Of a DNA stretch of 45,332 nucleotides, positions 6,982 through 16,361 are shown piece after piece. The notes below the pieces were generated by a model. The model did not search any database. It saw only the letters and a list, made by a program, of their open reading frames with translations, and was not told the DNA's origin. How positions within the stretch are numbered: position 1 is the stretch's first letter; each line of letters starts with the position of its first letter. This stretch comes from RGIG1918 sp964570895 (lineage in GTDB: Bacteria > Cyanobacteriota > Vampirovibrionia > Gastranaerophilales > Gastranaerophilaceae). The stretch is from contig CAZMZD010000013.1 of the NCBI GenBank assembly GCA_964570895.1, positions 1-45,332 of the forward strand, in the 5' to 3' direction. A program made the position numbers and the translations under genes.

Positions 6982-8856
6982 TTATTTATTTTCATCTTTA
7001 AGAGGTTCGGATATAATCCTATATTCCGCACAAGACGGATCAATTAAAGTGTGGCTTTTGCCGTTTTTTCTTTTTGTATATGTGATTGTGAAGTTTTTAT
7101 CAACATTCTTTTCGTTGGCTTTAGTGTTGCCTCTTTCTAAATATTTCATAAATAATTGATGATATGTTGCTCCCACATCTTCAAATCTTGAACGGATTTT
7201 TGCAGGCATTTTAATATCGTCTTTGATTAAATATTTATCGGCAATTGCAATTTTATATGTTTTGTTCGGGTCAATTTCAACGAATTTGCCATTTTTATCG
7301 CGAACTAAAATATTTTTTCTTTTAGCTTCTTCATCCACTTCACCCGCTTGTTTTAAAAGCTCTAAATTAAATCTGTTTATTTTAATGTCAGACCAATGAA
7401 TTATCGTGTTTCTTGTTTTATTTTCAATGTTTTGTTCAATGTTTTCGTAAACAATATCTATTAATTCTTGCCCTGTAACTTTGCCGGATTTAACATTAGA
7501 CAACCCTTCACTTACGCCGTCAAAAACTTTCATAAGGTCAAATGTTGAAGCACCGTTTTTCAAACCGCCTCTTATAATTGAAGATTGAACGCCAACAATA
7601 TCGACATCTTCTTGACCTTCTATATTAACAATTTCTTTTTTAAGAGCAGATGTTAAAAAGTTTGCAAGAGTGCTGTTTGAATATCTGATTGTTTCGGTAT
7701 ATGAAAAATCGTATGGGTTTACTTCTGTACCTTTGTTTGAAATTGAAACGACCGGTTCGCTTTCTTCTTTATAATGTTTATATATTTTACTTTTTGTTTT
7801 TAAGTCTTCGTCTGTGTAACCTTGATACAATCTTTTTATTGAATTTGTTTCAGATTGAGAAAGTTTAAATTGGTCTGTTTGATAAACTATATCTTCTCTT
7901 TCAATTGAACCGTCATCTTCAATTTGAAGAGCAATTGTTTTTAAAATTTTATTATCTTCGCCAAGAGAAGAAATATTTGTGTTTCCTTTTCTTGTTGTCA
8001 CAATATCGTGTTTATGACCATCTAAAATTTCATTTATCCCAGGAACCTCATCACGTATAACTTTTGAAAGATTTGTTCCCATATGAGAAGATAAAACCAC
8101 AATCCCGTCCGGATATCTTTTTTTGAAATCATTAACCTTTTCTTTGACTGCGCCAATTGTGCCTTTAATATCATCTTTTGTCATTTTGGCGTCTTTTTTG
8201 TTATTTTTATCAAGAAATTCTGTAGCTTTAATAAGCCCCGGATTGTAATAATCCATTGCAGGAATAGTTACGCCCATAACCATTAAATGGTGTTTTTTAT
8301 TTTTATCTTTATCATCTGGAATTTCATATTCTTTCGAGCTTACAAATTTTGAATTTGGACGGTCAAAATCGTATTTTCTTAACGCTTGCGATTTGTGAGG
8401 GTCAATGTTTGTCATAATTGTAGTAACACCAGCGGTTGAAGCTAGGGCTTCATATAGTTTTTTATCGCCACCATCAAAACAGTGGTTCCCTGGAGTGTAT
8501 AAAGCGTCAAATTTTGCTTCTTTTGGAGCGCCTGCTGCTTTTTGGCTCACGAGGTTTGCTTGTTTTTTCATTTTTAAAACTAACAGTCTTAAAAAATCTT
8601 TTTGTATGTCATAGTTTGTGCAACTTTCGCTTTGCCTCCAACCTTTTTTGCTTCCGTTAATAAAGAAGTCGCCTGCATTTATGTATAAATTTAGTGTGCT
8701 GTCTTCATTGCTTTTTTGAAAAATTCTATCTTTATTAACGCATATTGCATTGTAAACGCTATCCATGCTTGCCACGTTGCCATGGTTATCAGAGTTTGCA
8801 ACGATGTTTATTCTAGCGGCTTTAAAAGCCAATGGTTGGATTTTATTGATTTGCAT
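6982..8856 (-). CDS. UshA-like 5'-nucleotidase / metallophosphoesterase
   Basis: The 624-residue protein has the two-domain plan of the 5'-nucleotidase/2',3'-cyclic phosphodiesterase family. The N-terminal metallophosphoesterase domain has SDNHGN (Asp23, His25), NAGDFF, TPGNHCFDGG, VVLSSHMG and ILDGHKHD, giving the usual two-metal ligand set. The C-terminal domain includes RYSNSTLANFL, VGVQSSIIRGGLKNG and VTGQELIDIV. Unlike periplasmic UshA (~550 residues), it has no signal peptide. It starts MQINKIQPLAFKA, a short motif echoed in the AAA protein at 33743. ATG 8856 follows AGGTG at a suitable distance. Many Lys-rich insertions account for the extra length. The substrate is not established. 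Confidence 0.85.
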   Translation of the reverse strand: MQINKIQPLAFKAARINIVANSDNHGNVASMDSVYNAICVNKDRIFQKSNEDSTLNLYINAGDFFINGSKKGWRQSESCTNYDIQKDFLRLLVLKMKKQANLVSQKAAGAPKEAKFDALYTPGNHCFDGGDKKLYEALASTAGVTTIMTNIDPHKSQALRKYDFDRPNSKFVSSKEYEIPDDKDKNKKHHLMVMGVTIPAMDYYNPGLIKATEFLDKNNKKDAKMTKDDIKGTIGAVKEKVNDFKKRYPDGIVVLSSHMGTNLSKVIRDEVPGINEILDGHKHDIVTTRKGNTNISSLGEDNKILKTIALQIEDDGSIEREDIVYQTDQFKLSQSETNSIKRLYQGYTDEDLKTKSKIYKHYKEESEPVVSISNKGTEVNPYDFSYTETIRYSNSTLANFLTSALKKEIVNIEGQEDVDIVGVQSSIIRGGLKNGASTFDLMKVFDGVSEGLSNVKSGKVTGQELIDIVYENIEQNIENKTRNTIIHWSDIKINRFNLELLKQAGEVDEEAKRKNILVRDKNGKFVEIDPNKTYKIAIADKYLIKDDIKMPAKIRSRFEDVGATYHQLFMKYLERGNTKANEKNVDKNFTITYTKRKNGKSHTLIDPSCAEYRIISEPLKDENK

Positions 8857-8977
8857 AACACACCTACGATAATTCTGTGCATATATTAAAACTCATAAAT
8901 AAAAAAAGTGCTAGTTTGTAAAAAAAATTTCACATGTTATTTACATTTTAATCCATGCCTTGCATACTTATCATGGA

Positions 8978-9241
8978 ATGGGAAAATCGAAAAAAAGAAT
9001 TTTACATAAAACAAACTCCTCTTTATTTATGACACGCGAAAGCGCTCTAAATGAGGTTTTTGGACTATTAAACAAAGATAATTTTAAATCAAGACAAAAA
9101 GCAAGAGATATTATTACTTTGTTCGGTCTTGAGGCTGAAGAATTAACTGAAGCCGGCGTTGACTACGAAAATATCAAAGCGATTGAAAATCTTATTGAAA
9201 AACCTTATTCTTCACTGTCTGTTTCATCAATGATATCGTGA
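8978..9241 (+). CDS. Unknown small basic/helical protein
   Basis: I do not recognise this protein. From ATG 8978 it has 87 residues: a basic start (MGKSKKRILHKTN), then a helical region (ESALNEVFGLLNKDNFKSRQ) and an acidic stretch (FGLEAEELTEAGVDYENIK). The end overlaps the end of the helicase gene on the opposite strand by 37 bases. The start is uncertain. A TTG at 8960 is in frame, and an ATG at 9029 (MTRESALNE) would overlap the stop of a 25-codon frame from 8955 in an ATGA arrangement. No convincing Shine-Dalgarno supports any of these starts. Composition resembles neighbouring genes, so I keep it as probably coding. Confidence 0.5.
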   Translation: MGKSKKRILHKTNSSLFMTRESALNEVFGLLNKDNFKSRQKARDIITLFGLEAEELTEAGVDYENIKAIENLIEKPYSSLSVSSMIS

Positions 9242-11646
9242 AACGCTTGTGGCGCAACGCTTTTATAGCCTTCAAACGATGTTAAATATAAAAAGCTTTT
9301 CGCTCTTGAAATTGCAACGTAAAAGAGCCTTAAATTTTCTGCATATTCTCTTGGGCTTTGCCATATTTCTTTATAAACAGAAGTTTTTGGGTTTTTTTCA
9401 TTAATAAACACCATTCCAAAAGGTTTTTTGCCTTCATAAGAAATGTCAAAAGCATATCTTCCGCTTCCGCCTTTTTTCTTTTTAGCAACAGATTTTGTGA
9501 CAAAAACACATTCAAATTCAAGCCCTTTTGAAGCATGAACTGTCATAATATTCACGGCATTTATATCATTTAAAATAACTCTTGGAAGCTCGAAACTCGT
9601 ACTTTTTGAAATTTCTTTTAAATAATTTAAAAATTTAGAAGGTGGCGTATAATTTTTTTGCATTTGCCAATTTAAAATAATTTTTTCAAAAACTTTGGTT
9701 TCAATTTGCGCTTTTGTGTTTTTCCAATTTTCGCTATGATTTATTAGCTTTAATTCTTTTAAAATTTCAAGGAAAACATCATGAGTGTTTTTAAATTTTA
9801 GGTTTCTTGTAAATAATTCATACACTTTTTTTGTGTGTTCAGAAAAATTTAAAACAATTTCTTTTGTTTTATCATCAAAAAATTTCTGAGCAAAGTTAAG
9901 TTTCTTTTTTTCGTTGTCTGAAAATTTAGCATTTACGAGCTTTTGTAAATTATAAATATCTTCTTGGCTCATATTCGCAAGAAGTGTGCGCACAAGAGCA
10001 TATTCATTATATTTGTTATCTGCAAGAGCAAGTGCAAAAGCATAATTTTTAACATCTGGACTATCAAAAAAGCTTTTATTTACGGCTTTTAGCGCTGCAA
10101 TATTATTTTTTGATAAATATTTTTCTATAAAATCTGCTTCTTTGTGTGAACTTACAAGAATTGCAAAATCATTATAGTTGAAATTCATTTTTTCTTTTAA
10201 TTTTAAAATTTCATCTGCAATATATTCCGCCTCTAAAGATTGAATTACAGACATACTTTGAGCATTTTTAAAAACATGTTTTATAACTTTTGTTTCTTTA
10301 AAATCTTGTTTTCCAACAAGCAGTTTTTCATCTAATTTCAAATGATTTTCAACAAGCGTGTTAACTGCGTCAAGCACTTTATCGCTTGAGCGGTAATTAA
10401 TATTTAATTCATATTTTGGAAAAATTTTATTGTATTTTTTCTCTAAAAGTGAAGATAATACATCAAGATTTTCAGATTGAGCGTATCTGAACGCATAAAT
10501 TGATTGTTTTTTATCTCCAACAAATGTTATGTTTGCGGATTCATCAGCACAAAGAAATTTAGTTAATTCTAATTGTGCACCGTTAGTGTCTTGAAATTCG
10601 TCAATGATTATATGTTTGAATTGTTTTTTATATTCTTCTAAAACTTTTGGTTTGGTTTTAAAAATTTCAAGAGTTTTATTTATAAGGTCATCAAAATCAA
10701 GCAGTGAGCGAGAAAATAATTCCTCTTGATAAATTTCATAAATCAAAGCGGTGAATTTCGTAAATAAAATTTCTAATTGTTCAAAATTATGTAAATTTTC
10801 ATAAAATTCCGGATTTAATATCCACTGTTCAGGGTTTCTTGCACCGTTTTTTAAAATAATTGATTTACTGCTTATAATTTTATCTGAAACAGCCATAAAA
10901 TCGATGTTTTCCGCAGAATAATCATTCAAAATTTTAGAAAAATGCAGCGCGTAATCTTCTTTTGAATATTGCTTTTGATAAAGCTTTGAAATGTCTGATG
11001 AAAAATTGTTTATCGCATTAATTGTAATATCCAAAAACTCTTTTGGCGTAAGCCCTTTTGATTTTATTTTGCTTATTATTTTAAAAACTTCAGAAAATAA
11101 TTCATCCATTTCATGAGCTAAAAGAAGGGGTTTGAGTTTTTCTTGTTCTAAAATATTTTCGCTTAAATTTAATTTTTTTATTAATTTTTCAATTTGTTCT
11201 TTGTCATATTTATTATTTTTTATTCTTTTAACAATTTCATCATAAATTTCATCTGCTGCAACTTCTTCAACAAGCTCGAAATCCGGATTAAGGTTAATTT
11301 CAATAGAATGCGCTTTTAAAATTCTTGATGTGAAGCTGTGAAATGTTGAAATCCATAATTTTTGACCAAAAGTGTTAATATTATTTTTTTCTAATATTTT
11401 TAATATTCTTTCTCTCATTTCTTTTGCGGCTTTTTCCGTAAAAGTAATAACTAAAATTTTCTCTGCGGGATTTTTAATTCCGTCTTTTTCCATATCTAAA
11501 ACAAGTTTTAAAAATCTGCTCGCAATTACTTTTGTTTTGCCTGAGCCTGCGCCTGCGGCAATTTTTGTGCAAGAATTTATATCGGCAAAAACCGCTTTTT
11601 TTTGATTTTGATTTAATTCTGAAAATAATTCTTCTTTAACTTGCAT
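9205..11646 (-). CDS. UvrD/AddA-like superfamily 1 helicase without nuclease domain
   Basis: This SF1A DNA helicase has all motifs: Q motif NQNQKKAV (residues 12-19), Walker A AGAGSGKT (31-38), motif II IIIDEFQDT (346-354), motif III FVGDKKQSIYAFR, motif IV NINYRSSDKV, motif V TVHASKGLEFECVF and motif VI LFYVAISRAKSF. It ends about 25 residues after motif VI, so it lacks the C-terminal RecB-family nuclease of AddA (about 1,200 residues). It shares one base (TAATG) with the upstream AddB-like nuclease gene. The pair probably forms an AddAB/AdnAB-like double-strand-break resection enzyme with the nuclease in only one subunit. A UvrD/PcrA role alone is less likely given this partner. Confidence 0.88.
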   Translation of the reverse strand: MQVKEELFSELNQNQKKAVFADINSCTKIAAGAGSGKTKVIASRFLKLVLDMEKDGIKNPAEKILVITFTEKAAKEMRERILKILEKNNINTFGQKLWISTFHSFTSRILKAHSIEINLNPDFELVEEVAADEIYDEIVKRIKNNKYDKEQIEKLIKKLNLSENILEQEKLKPLLLAHEMDELFSEVFKIISKIKSKGLTPKEFLDITINAINNFSSDISKLYQKQYSKEDYALHFSKILNDYSAENIDFMAVSDKIISSKSIILKNGARNPEQWILNPEFYENLHNFEQLEILFTKFTALIYEIYQEELFSRSLLDFDDLINKTLEIFKTKPKVLEEYKKQFKHIIIDEFQDTNGAQLELTKFLCADESANITFVGDKKQSIYAFRYAQSENLDVLSSLLEKKYNKIFPKYELNINYRSSDKVLDAVNTLVENHLKLDEKLLVGKQDFKETKVIKHVFKNAQSMSVIQSLEAEYIADEILKLKEKMNFNYNDFAILVSSHKEADFIEKYLSKNNIAALKAVNKSFFDSPDVKNYAFALALADNKYNEYALVRTLLANMSQEDIYNLQKLVNAKFSDNEKKKLNFAQKFFDDKTKEIVLNFSEHTKKVYELFTRNLKFKNTHDVFLEILKELKLINHSENWKNTKAQIETKVFEKIILNWQMQKNYTPPSKFLNYLKEISKSTSFELPRVILNDINAVNIMTVHASKGLEFECVFVTKSVAKKKKGGSGRYAFDISYEGKKPFGMVFINEKNPKTSVYKEIWQSPREYAENLRLFYVAISRAKSFLYLTSFEGYKSVAPQAFHDIIDETDSEE

Positions 11647-13889
11647 TACTCAATCTCTTTTTTCTCACAAATTTCACTATATGGGCAATATAAACACTTA
11701 AATTCTTCCGGTTGCGGTTCAAAATTTTTGGTATTTCTAATTTCATCAACCACGGTTTTTTTAAGATTTTTAATTATTTTATCTTTTTGAAATAAATATT
11801 GTGCGTAAGAAACACCGTCTTTTTTAACTCCGCCATTTTGGGTTGGTCTTATAAAATGAAGATAAATTTCATTCATTTTATCTTTATATTCTTTAAATTC
11901 AGGTGTGTATTCAATTGCCAAAAAATAAAGCGGTAATTGCCAATCATATTCTTTTTCAAGAGATTTATCATAACTTGCTTCTTTGCTTCTGGAAACTTTT
12001 ATGTAGTTTATTCCATTTTCAGATATATAGTATGATTGCGGATTTTTTTTGTCTTTGCCTGTTTTAAAATCAACAATTGAATATTTATCATTATGTTTTG
12101 AAATTAAGTCAATTCTTCCTTTAAATGTGACATTTGGTATTTCAGGAATTTCAAATTCAAAAGATTTTTCACTTTCGGTGCTATCGGGGATATCTTGAAA
12201 AAATCCGCTTTCTTGCAGATTTATTAAAGCATTTTTAAAATTTTCTTCCATTTGATAAAGTGTTAAACTGTCTGTTTGCAAAATTAAATTACAAATTTCA
12301 TTTTTAAAACATTCTGTGTTCTTACCTTCTTTAACAGAAAAAAGTTTAGAGGAAATTTCAAGCATTTCATTGTGTGTGTAATTTTGAAGCGCATTTTTAT
12401 TAAAATATTCTAAAATAGCGTGAACAATGCTTCCGTAGCTTGCTTCATTTGAAAATTCTTGTTTAAGATTTAAAATATTCGCAAAATAAAACTTTAATGG
12501 GCAAGATAAGAAATTATTAATTCCGCTTGCCGATAAAACTAGTTTTTCATTTTGTAAATATGGTGTTTTTTCTTTTTTTTCTGTAATTTCAAAATTAAAA
12601 TTTTCTATATTTTCTTTTTTTACGCTCGATGAAATATAATTATTTTTGCCAACATATTTGAAAAGTTCAAATACCTGTGAGGTCACAATTTTTGTTGTTT
12701 GTGTAAAAGAAAATGCGGAAAAATTAATGTTTTTTTCTGATAAATTAAATATTTGTTTTATTTTTTCAAAATTTAAAACCTTATTTTCTTCAACTATAAA
12801 ATCAAATTCGGGATATAAATTTTTTATTTTACTTGAAATTTTTTCATTTGTTTCAGCTGTTATAAATTGGATTTTTTCTCCTTCTTGAAACACATTTTCA
12901 ACAAGTGAAGGAACAAAAAGAAAATCGAATTTTTCTTCTATGTACGGGTTTGAAAAAATTTTAATACAGTTTTTGTTATCGCTATTTTTCTTATATAAAA
13001 TTTCATCTGTTATTTTTAAAAGTACGTCTTTACTTGGTTTTTTATATAAAACCATTTTTGAAAAATTGATATAATGTTTGATTTTTGTAATTAATTCTTC
13101 ATTTTTAATATCTTCTAATTCTTCGAGTTTTTTTAATATTTCAAGATAATTTTCTGATTTATATAAATTAAAAAATTCTTCAATAGTTTTAGGCGCATAA
13201 TTCAGGTTTTCAATAATTAAAAGCGCGTTTTCATCTTGGAGTGCATAAATATTTTGTTCGTTTTGCGCTTCTGTAATTTCAAAAAGGTTCAATAATTCTT
13301 CAAATTTTATTCTGAAATTAATTATTTTTTCATCATATAAAATTTTATTTGTTGGAATTTCAAGAAAATTTAATTTTTCAACAAAGTTTTTAGATATATT
13401 CTCATCTTGAATTAAAATTCCTATTTTATTATATTCTGTGCCTGTGGAATTTAATTCTTTTATTTTGTTTGAAATTTCTATAATTTCATTTTGATTATCT
13501 TCATATTCAATACATGTGAAATTTTCTGTTTTTTTAATAAGATTATCAGCAAAATCTGTGAGGTTTTCTATTTTTTCACCTTTGTTAAAATTTGGTGGAG
13601 ATAATTCAATTTCATTTTTTTGCAAATATCCAAGATATTTAAAATAAACTTTAAAAATTTCTTCTAAGCGAAATTTGTCTTCATTTTCAATATCTGTATT
13701 ATTTAAAATTTCAGAAAATTTTTCATTAGATACAACTAAATAATAAAATTTTTTATATAATTCTAAAATTTGGTTTAAAAATTTATCTGAATTAATTAAA
13801 CAGCGAAGCGGAGAATTATAAGCAAAATGCTCGTCCATCAAGCTTTTCAAAAGTTCTGTGTAATATATTTTTGATGGAAATTTGTTCAT
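11646..13889 (-). CDS. AddB-like PD-(D/E)XK nuclease with probable Fe-S cluster
   Basis: The 747-residue protein carries a C-terminal RecB/AddB-type nuclease. Asp593 in GRIDLI, Asp607 and Lys609 in VDFKTGK, and Gln651 in WQLPLY form the PD-(D/E)XK/QxxxY set. Cys463 (SCPLKFY) with Cys732, Cys735 and Cys741 (CLYCPYSEIC) match the AddB/Cas4-style four-cysteine iron-sulfur clasp. The first ~440 residues lack a Walker A motif and look like a reduced, inactive helicase region. The protein is far shorter than AddB (~1,150). It is rich in Lys, Asn and Ile, and its DNA is very AT-rich. The start lies one base after the mannosidase stop, and the helicase start overlaps its stop, so all three are co-transcribed. 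Confidence 0.85.
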   Translation of the reverse strand: MNKFPSKIYYTELLKSLMDEHFAYNSPLRCLINSDKFLNQILELYKKFYYLVVSNEKFSEILNNTDIENEDKFRLEEIFKVYFKYLGYLQKNEIELSPPNFNKGEKIENLTDFADNLIKKTENFTCIEYEDNQNEIIEISNKIKELNSTGTEYNKIGILIQDENISKNFVEKLNFLEIPTNKILYDEKIINFRIKFEELLNLFEITEAQNEQNIYALQDENALLIIENLNYAPKTIEEFFNLYKSENYLEILKKLEELEDIKNEELITKIKHYINFSKMVLYKKPSKDVLLKITDEILYKKNSDNKNCIKIFSNPYIEEKFDFLFVPSLVENVFQEGEKIQFITAETNEKISSKIKNLYPEFDFIVEENKVLNFEKIKQIFNLSEKNINFSAFSFTQTTKIVTSQVFELFKYVGKNNYISSSVKKENIENFNFEITEKKEKTPYLQNEKLVLSASGINNFLSCPLKFYFANILNLKQEFSNEASYGSIVHAILEYFNKNALQNYTHNEMLEISSKLFSVKEGKNTECFKNEICNLILQTDSLTLYQMEENFKNALINLQESGFFQDIPDSTESEKSFEFEIPEIPNVTFKGRIDLISKHNDKYSIVDFKTGKDKKNPQSYYISENGINYIKVSRSKEASYDKSLEKEYDWQLPLYFLAIEYTPEFKEYKDKMNEIYLHFIRPTQNGGVKKDGVSYAQYLFQKDKIIKNLKKTVVDEIRNTKNFEPQPEEFKCLYCPYSEICEKKEIE

Positions 13890-13890
13890 T

Positions 13891-15996
13891 TTAATAATCC
13901 GCTGTTTTAATTAAATAAGTACCATATAATTCTTCAGAAATTTTTTCACATTCTTCGCAAGAACAAAAAGAAATTAAAAATTTTTCTTTTATTTCGCCTA
14001 ATTCTTGCGCTTCCGGAATTTCAATTGGCGGCCCTGCGGGCATATATCTTGCAGGATTTTTAGGTGTTGAAATTATACCTGTTCCGCGAAGCATTGAAAT
14101 TGAAATTGTGTTTTTATAAATTTCATATTCATTAAGCCCGATTGTGAAAATTCCTAAATTTTGCGCCATAACCCATTTTTGCATAGGATAAGAATTTGTT
14201 TTAAGCTCAATTTTAGCCGGCGCAGGCAAATTTTCAAATAATTTATAATCAGGGTCATGCTGCCTTAAAATTGGCTCATATAAATCATCTGCAAGGGTTT
14301 CTTTTATATTATTTTTTAAATTAAATTGAATTTGTAGTTTATGATTTTTTTCATTATTTTTAATTTTTGCTTCAAATTCAATATTTTTTGAATTATTTGA
14401 AAGAATTAAATCTAGTTCTAAAAATTTAAAATATAATCTTAATTTGCTTCTGATTTTTCCATTTTCAATTATTTTTGTTTTTTGAAGTTTTAAATTTTCG
14501 CCGTTGTCTGCCGGCGCATAATTATAACTATCGCCATTATCTTTTGTGTTTTTTATGGTAATAAAATCTTCAAATAATTCACCTGTTTTTTTATTTAAAA
14601 CGTTAATTTTAGAATTTTTAATTGTAATTTTTATATAACTATTTTCTAATTTATTTTGGTTAATTTCTGTTAGTTTAGTTGGTTTTTCCGGTTTTGTAAT
14701 TATATATTTATTCTTTTTTGTTTTAGTAATTTGCGCTATTTGCTCATAAATTACAGTGTTATCTTCTGTTACAGGAATAATTGATTTATTATATCTAAAT
14801 TTTGTTGGAAAACCCATTTTTTTAGATATTGTTTGTGCGTTTTTCATTTTAATTGAAGAATTAAATTTTATGTAATTTGGTTTATTGTCGCTTAAATTTA
14901 TAATTCCAATTTCATTTTCTTTTGGTGTTTCAAATTTTTTCATTATTCTTACATTAACACCGTCTAAAATTTCATTAGCACATTCAAAACGATTTATAAC
15001 AGCTCTGTTTACAATGTCTTTAGAACAGCCGTAAATACTGTCGTGCGCGTGGTTTTTAACTATTTTTTTTGTTGCAAAATCTATATTTTTATTAAATTTC
15101 GATTTTGTAATTTTATTTAATGGTTCTGTGATTTTTGATAATTTCCACATTATTTCTGCATTTTTTATTTTTTCTTTAACTCTTGCAGAATAAACTCCAC
15201 CTAAAATATAGCTTATTGAATTATCTAAAAATTCACCTTTAATTTCTGTTTTATGTTCAACTAAATTAAAATATTCAAACGGGTTTGATAAAATTATTTC
15301 ATATTTTTTTAAATGTTTGTTAATTTCTTTAATTTTATTTGTTGCGTCAGCCAATATTTTAAGGTGGTCTGCACCAATTGGCAAAAGCAAAGTGTCACCG
15401 GAAAATTCAACAATTTTATCAAGTGTTTTTTCTGTTAATTCCGCTTTTTTAGAAATGTCTAAATTTGTGTGTAAAATATCAAAAAAATAACCTTGAGGAA
15501 GCCAAGTTGTTTTTATTCCATTATGAATAAAATCTGCAGGAATTTTACCAATTCCGCGCCATAATATAGCTTTATCTATATTAAATTTCTTAAGAAGAAT
15601 TGAATAACCTGCGCTATGACCAAAAGAATCAGGAATATAACCGATAAATTCTTTTTGACCCATTTTTTTTGCATAATTAATTCCTAATTTTAGGTTTTTT
15701 TCCATAAAATCAGAACTAACTAAAAAGCTGTCAGAACTAACATAAAAAGGGCCTATAAACAGTTTTTTATCTTTTATAAATTTTTTAATTATTTGTTTTT
15801 TTTCAGGGCAAAATTTTAAATAATCCTCAAGAGCCGAAACTTGACCATCAAAATAAAAACTTGGTGCGCGGTTTTGCGTCAGCTCTTCTAAAACTTCATC
15901 AAAAACATCTAACAACCTTAAATTAAATTCTTCTTTTGATTCATACCATTCTCTATCCCAATGGGTATGCAGGTAAGCTATTACTTTTTTCTTCAT
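13891..15996 (-). CDS. GH38 family alpha-mannosidase-like glycoside hydrolase
   Basis: GH38 enzymes hydrolyse alpha-mannosides, and bacterial members include mannosylglycerate hydrolase MngB. The 701 residues start with the zinc-site motif LHTHWDREW (His12, Asp14), followed by the nucleophile Asp123 in GYIPDSFGHSAGY and a later KNHAHDSIYGCS that supplies another zinc ligand. The C-terminal half is a Lys/Asn-rich beta-domain with RMLRGT-like sequence (SMLRGTGIISTP) near the end. It is shorter than E. coli MngB (~880 residues). No signal peptide is visible, so a cytoplasmic role is likely. It is the first gene of a unit with the AddB-like and AddA-like genes, an odd pairing. ATG 15996 is predicted to be leaderless. 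Confidence 0.88.
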   Translation of the reverse strand: MKKKVIAYLHTHWDREWYESKEEFNLRLLDVFDEVLEELTQNRAPSFYFDGQVSALEDYLKFCPEKKQIIKKFIKDKKLFIGPFYVSSDSFLVSSDFMEKNLKLGINYAKKMGQKEFIGYIPDSFGHSAGYSILLKKFNIDKAILWRGIGKIPADFIHNGIKTTWLPQGYFFDILHTNLDISKKAELTEKTLDKIVEFSGDTLLLPIGADHLKILADATNKIKEINKHLKKYEIILSNPFEYFNLVEHKTEIKGEFLDNSISYILGGVYSARVKEKIKNAEIMWKLSKITEPLNKITKSKFNKNIDFATKKIVKNHAHDSIYGCSKDIVNRAVINRFECANEILDGVNVRIMKKFETPKENEIGIINLSDNKPNYIKFNSSIKMKNAQTISKKMGFPTKFRYNKSIIPVTEDNTVIYEQIAQITKTKKNKYIITKPEKPTKLTEINQNKLENSYIKITIKNSKINVLNKKTGELFEDFITIKNTKDNGDSYNYAPADNGENLKLQKTKIIENGKIRSKLRLYFKFLELDLILSNNSKNIEFEAKIKNNEKNHKLQIQFNLKNNIKETLADDLYEPILRQHDPDYKLFENLPAPAKIELKTNSYPMQKWVMAQNLGIFTIGLNEYEIYKNTISISMLRGTGIISTPKNPARYMPAGPPIEIPEAQELGEIKEKFLISFCSCEECEKISEELYGTYLIKTADY

Positions 15997-16011
15997 TTTT
16001 TTATTTTACCA
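15997..16011 (-). promoter_or_regulatory. Extended -10 promoter, predicted leaderless start of the GH38 operon
   Basis: On the minus strand TGGTAAAAT (TG at 16011-16010, hexamer 16008-16003) is followed by six A residues and ATG 15996. There is no Shine-Dalgarno. The geometry puts the transcription start on the start codon. Confidence 0.55.
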
Positions 16012-16096
16012 TATTTTCACTCTTTTAGTGGATACATTTTTTTAAAAAAAATCATATTATTGTTTATGTTAACCCCATTAATAAAACAAGGAAATT

Positions 16097-16360
16097 ATGA
16101 AAAAAATTTTGGTTGATTTAGAGCGAGAAATTTGTGCGCTTAAAGAGAAATTAAAAGAGTTAGAGCCATTTGTAAAAGATAATGCTTCACTTGCAATTGT
16201 TTATAATAGAACATTAATTGAAAAAGCTATTTTAGTTGATAAATATAAAAAAATATTAAACGAAGAAGGTTTATATAACAAAGTTAGAAATATTTTTAAA
16301 TTTAAGAAAAAAGAAAAAAGAATTTGTGATTTTTTCTATGAAAATCGCTATGGGGCGTAG
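16097..16360 (+). CDS. Unknown small coiled-coil protein
   Basis: This 87-residue protein has no family I recognise. Its first half (LEREICALKEKLKELEPF) has heptad-like spacing suggesting a coiled coil. The second half ends in a basic tail (KFKKKEKRICDFFYENRYGA). AAGGAAATT before ATG 16097 is a good Shine-Dalgarno, which supports it as real. It is a single gene squeezed between the divergent mannosidase operon and the convergent mnmG, with only one base between its stop and that of mnmG. Confidence 0.65.
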   Translation: MKKILVDLEREICALKEKLKELEPFVKDNASLAIVYNRTLIEKAILVDKYKKILNEEGLYNKVRNIFKFKKKEKRICDFFYENRYGA

Positions 16361-16361
16361 A

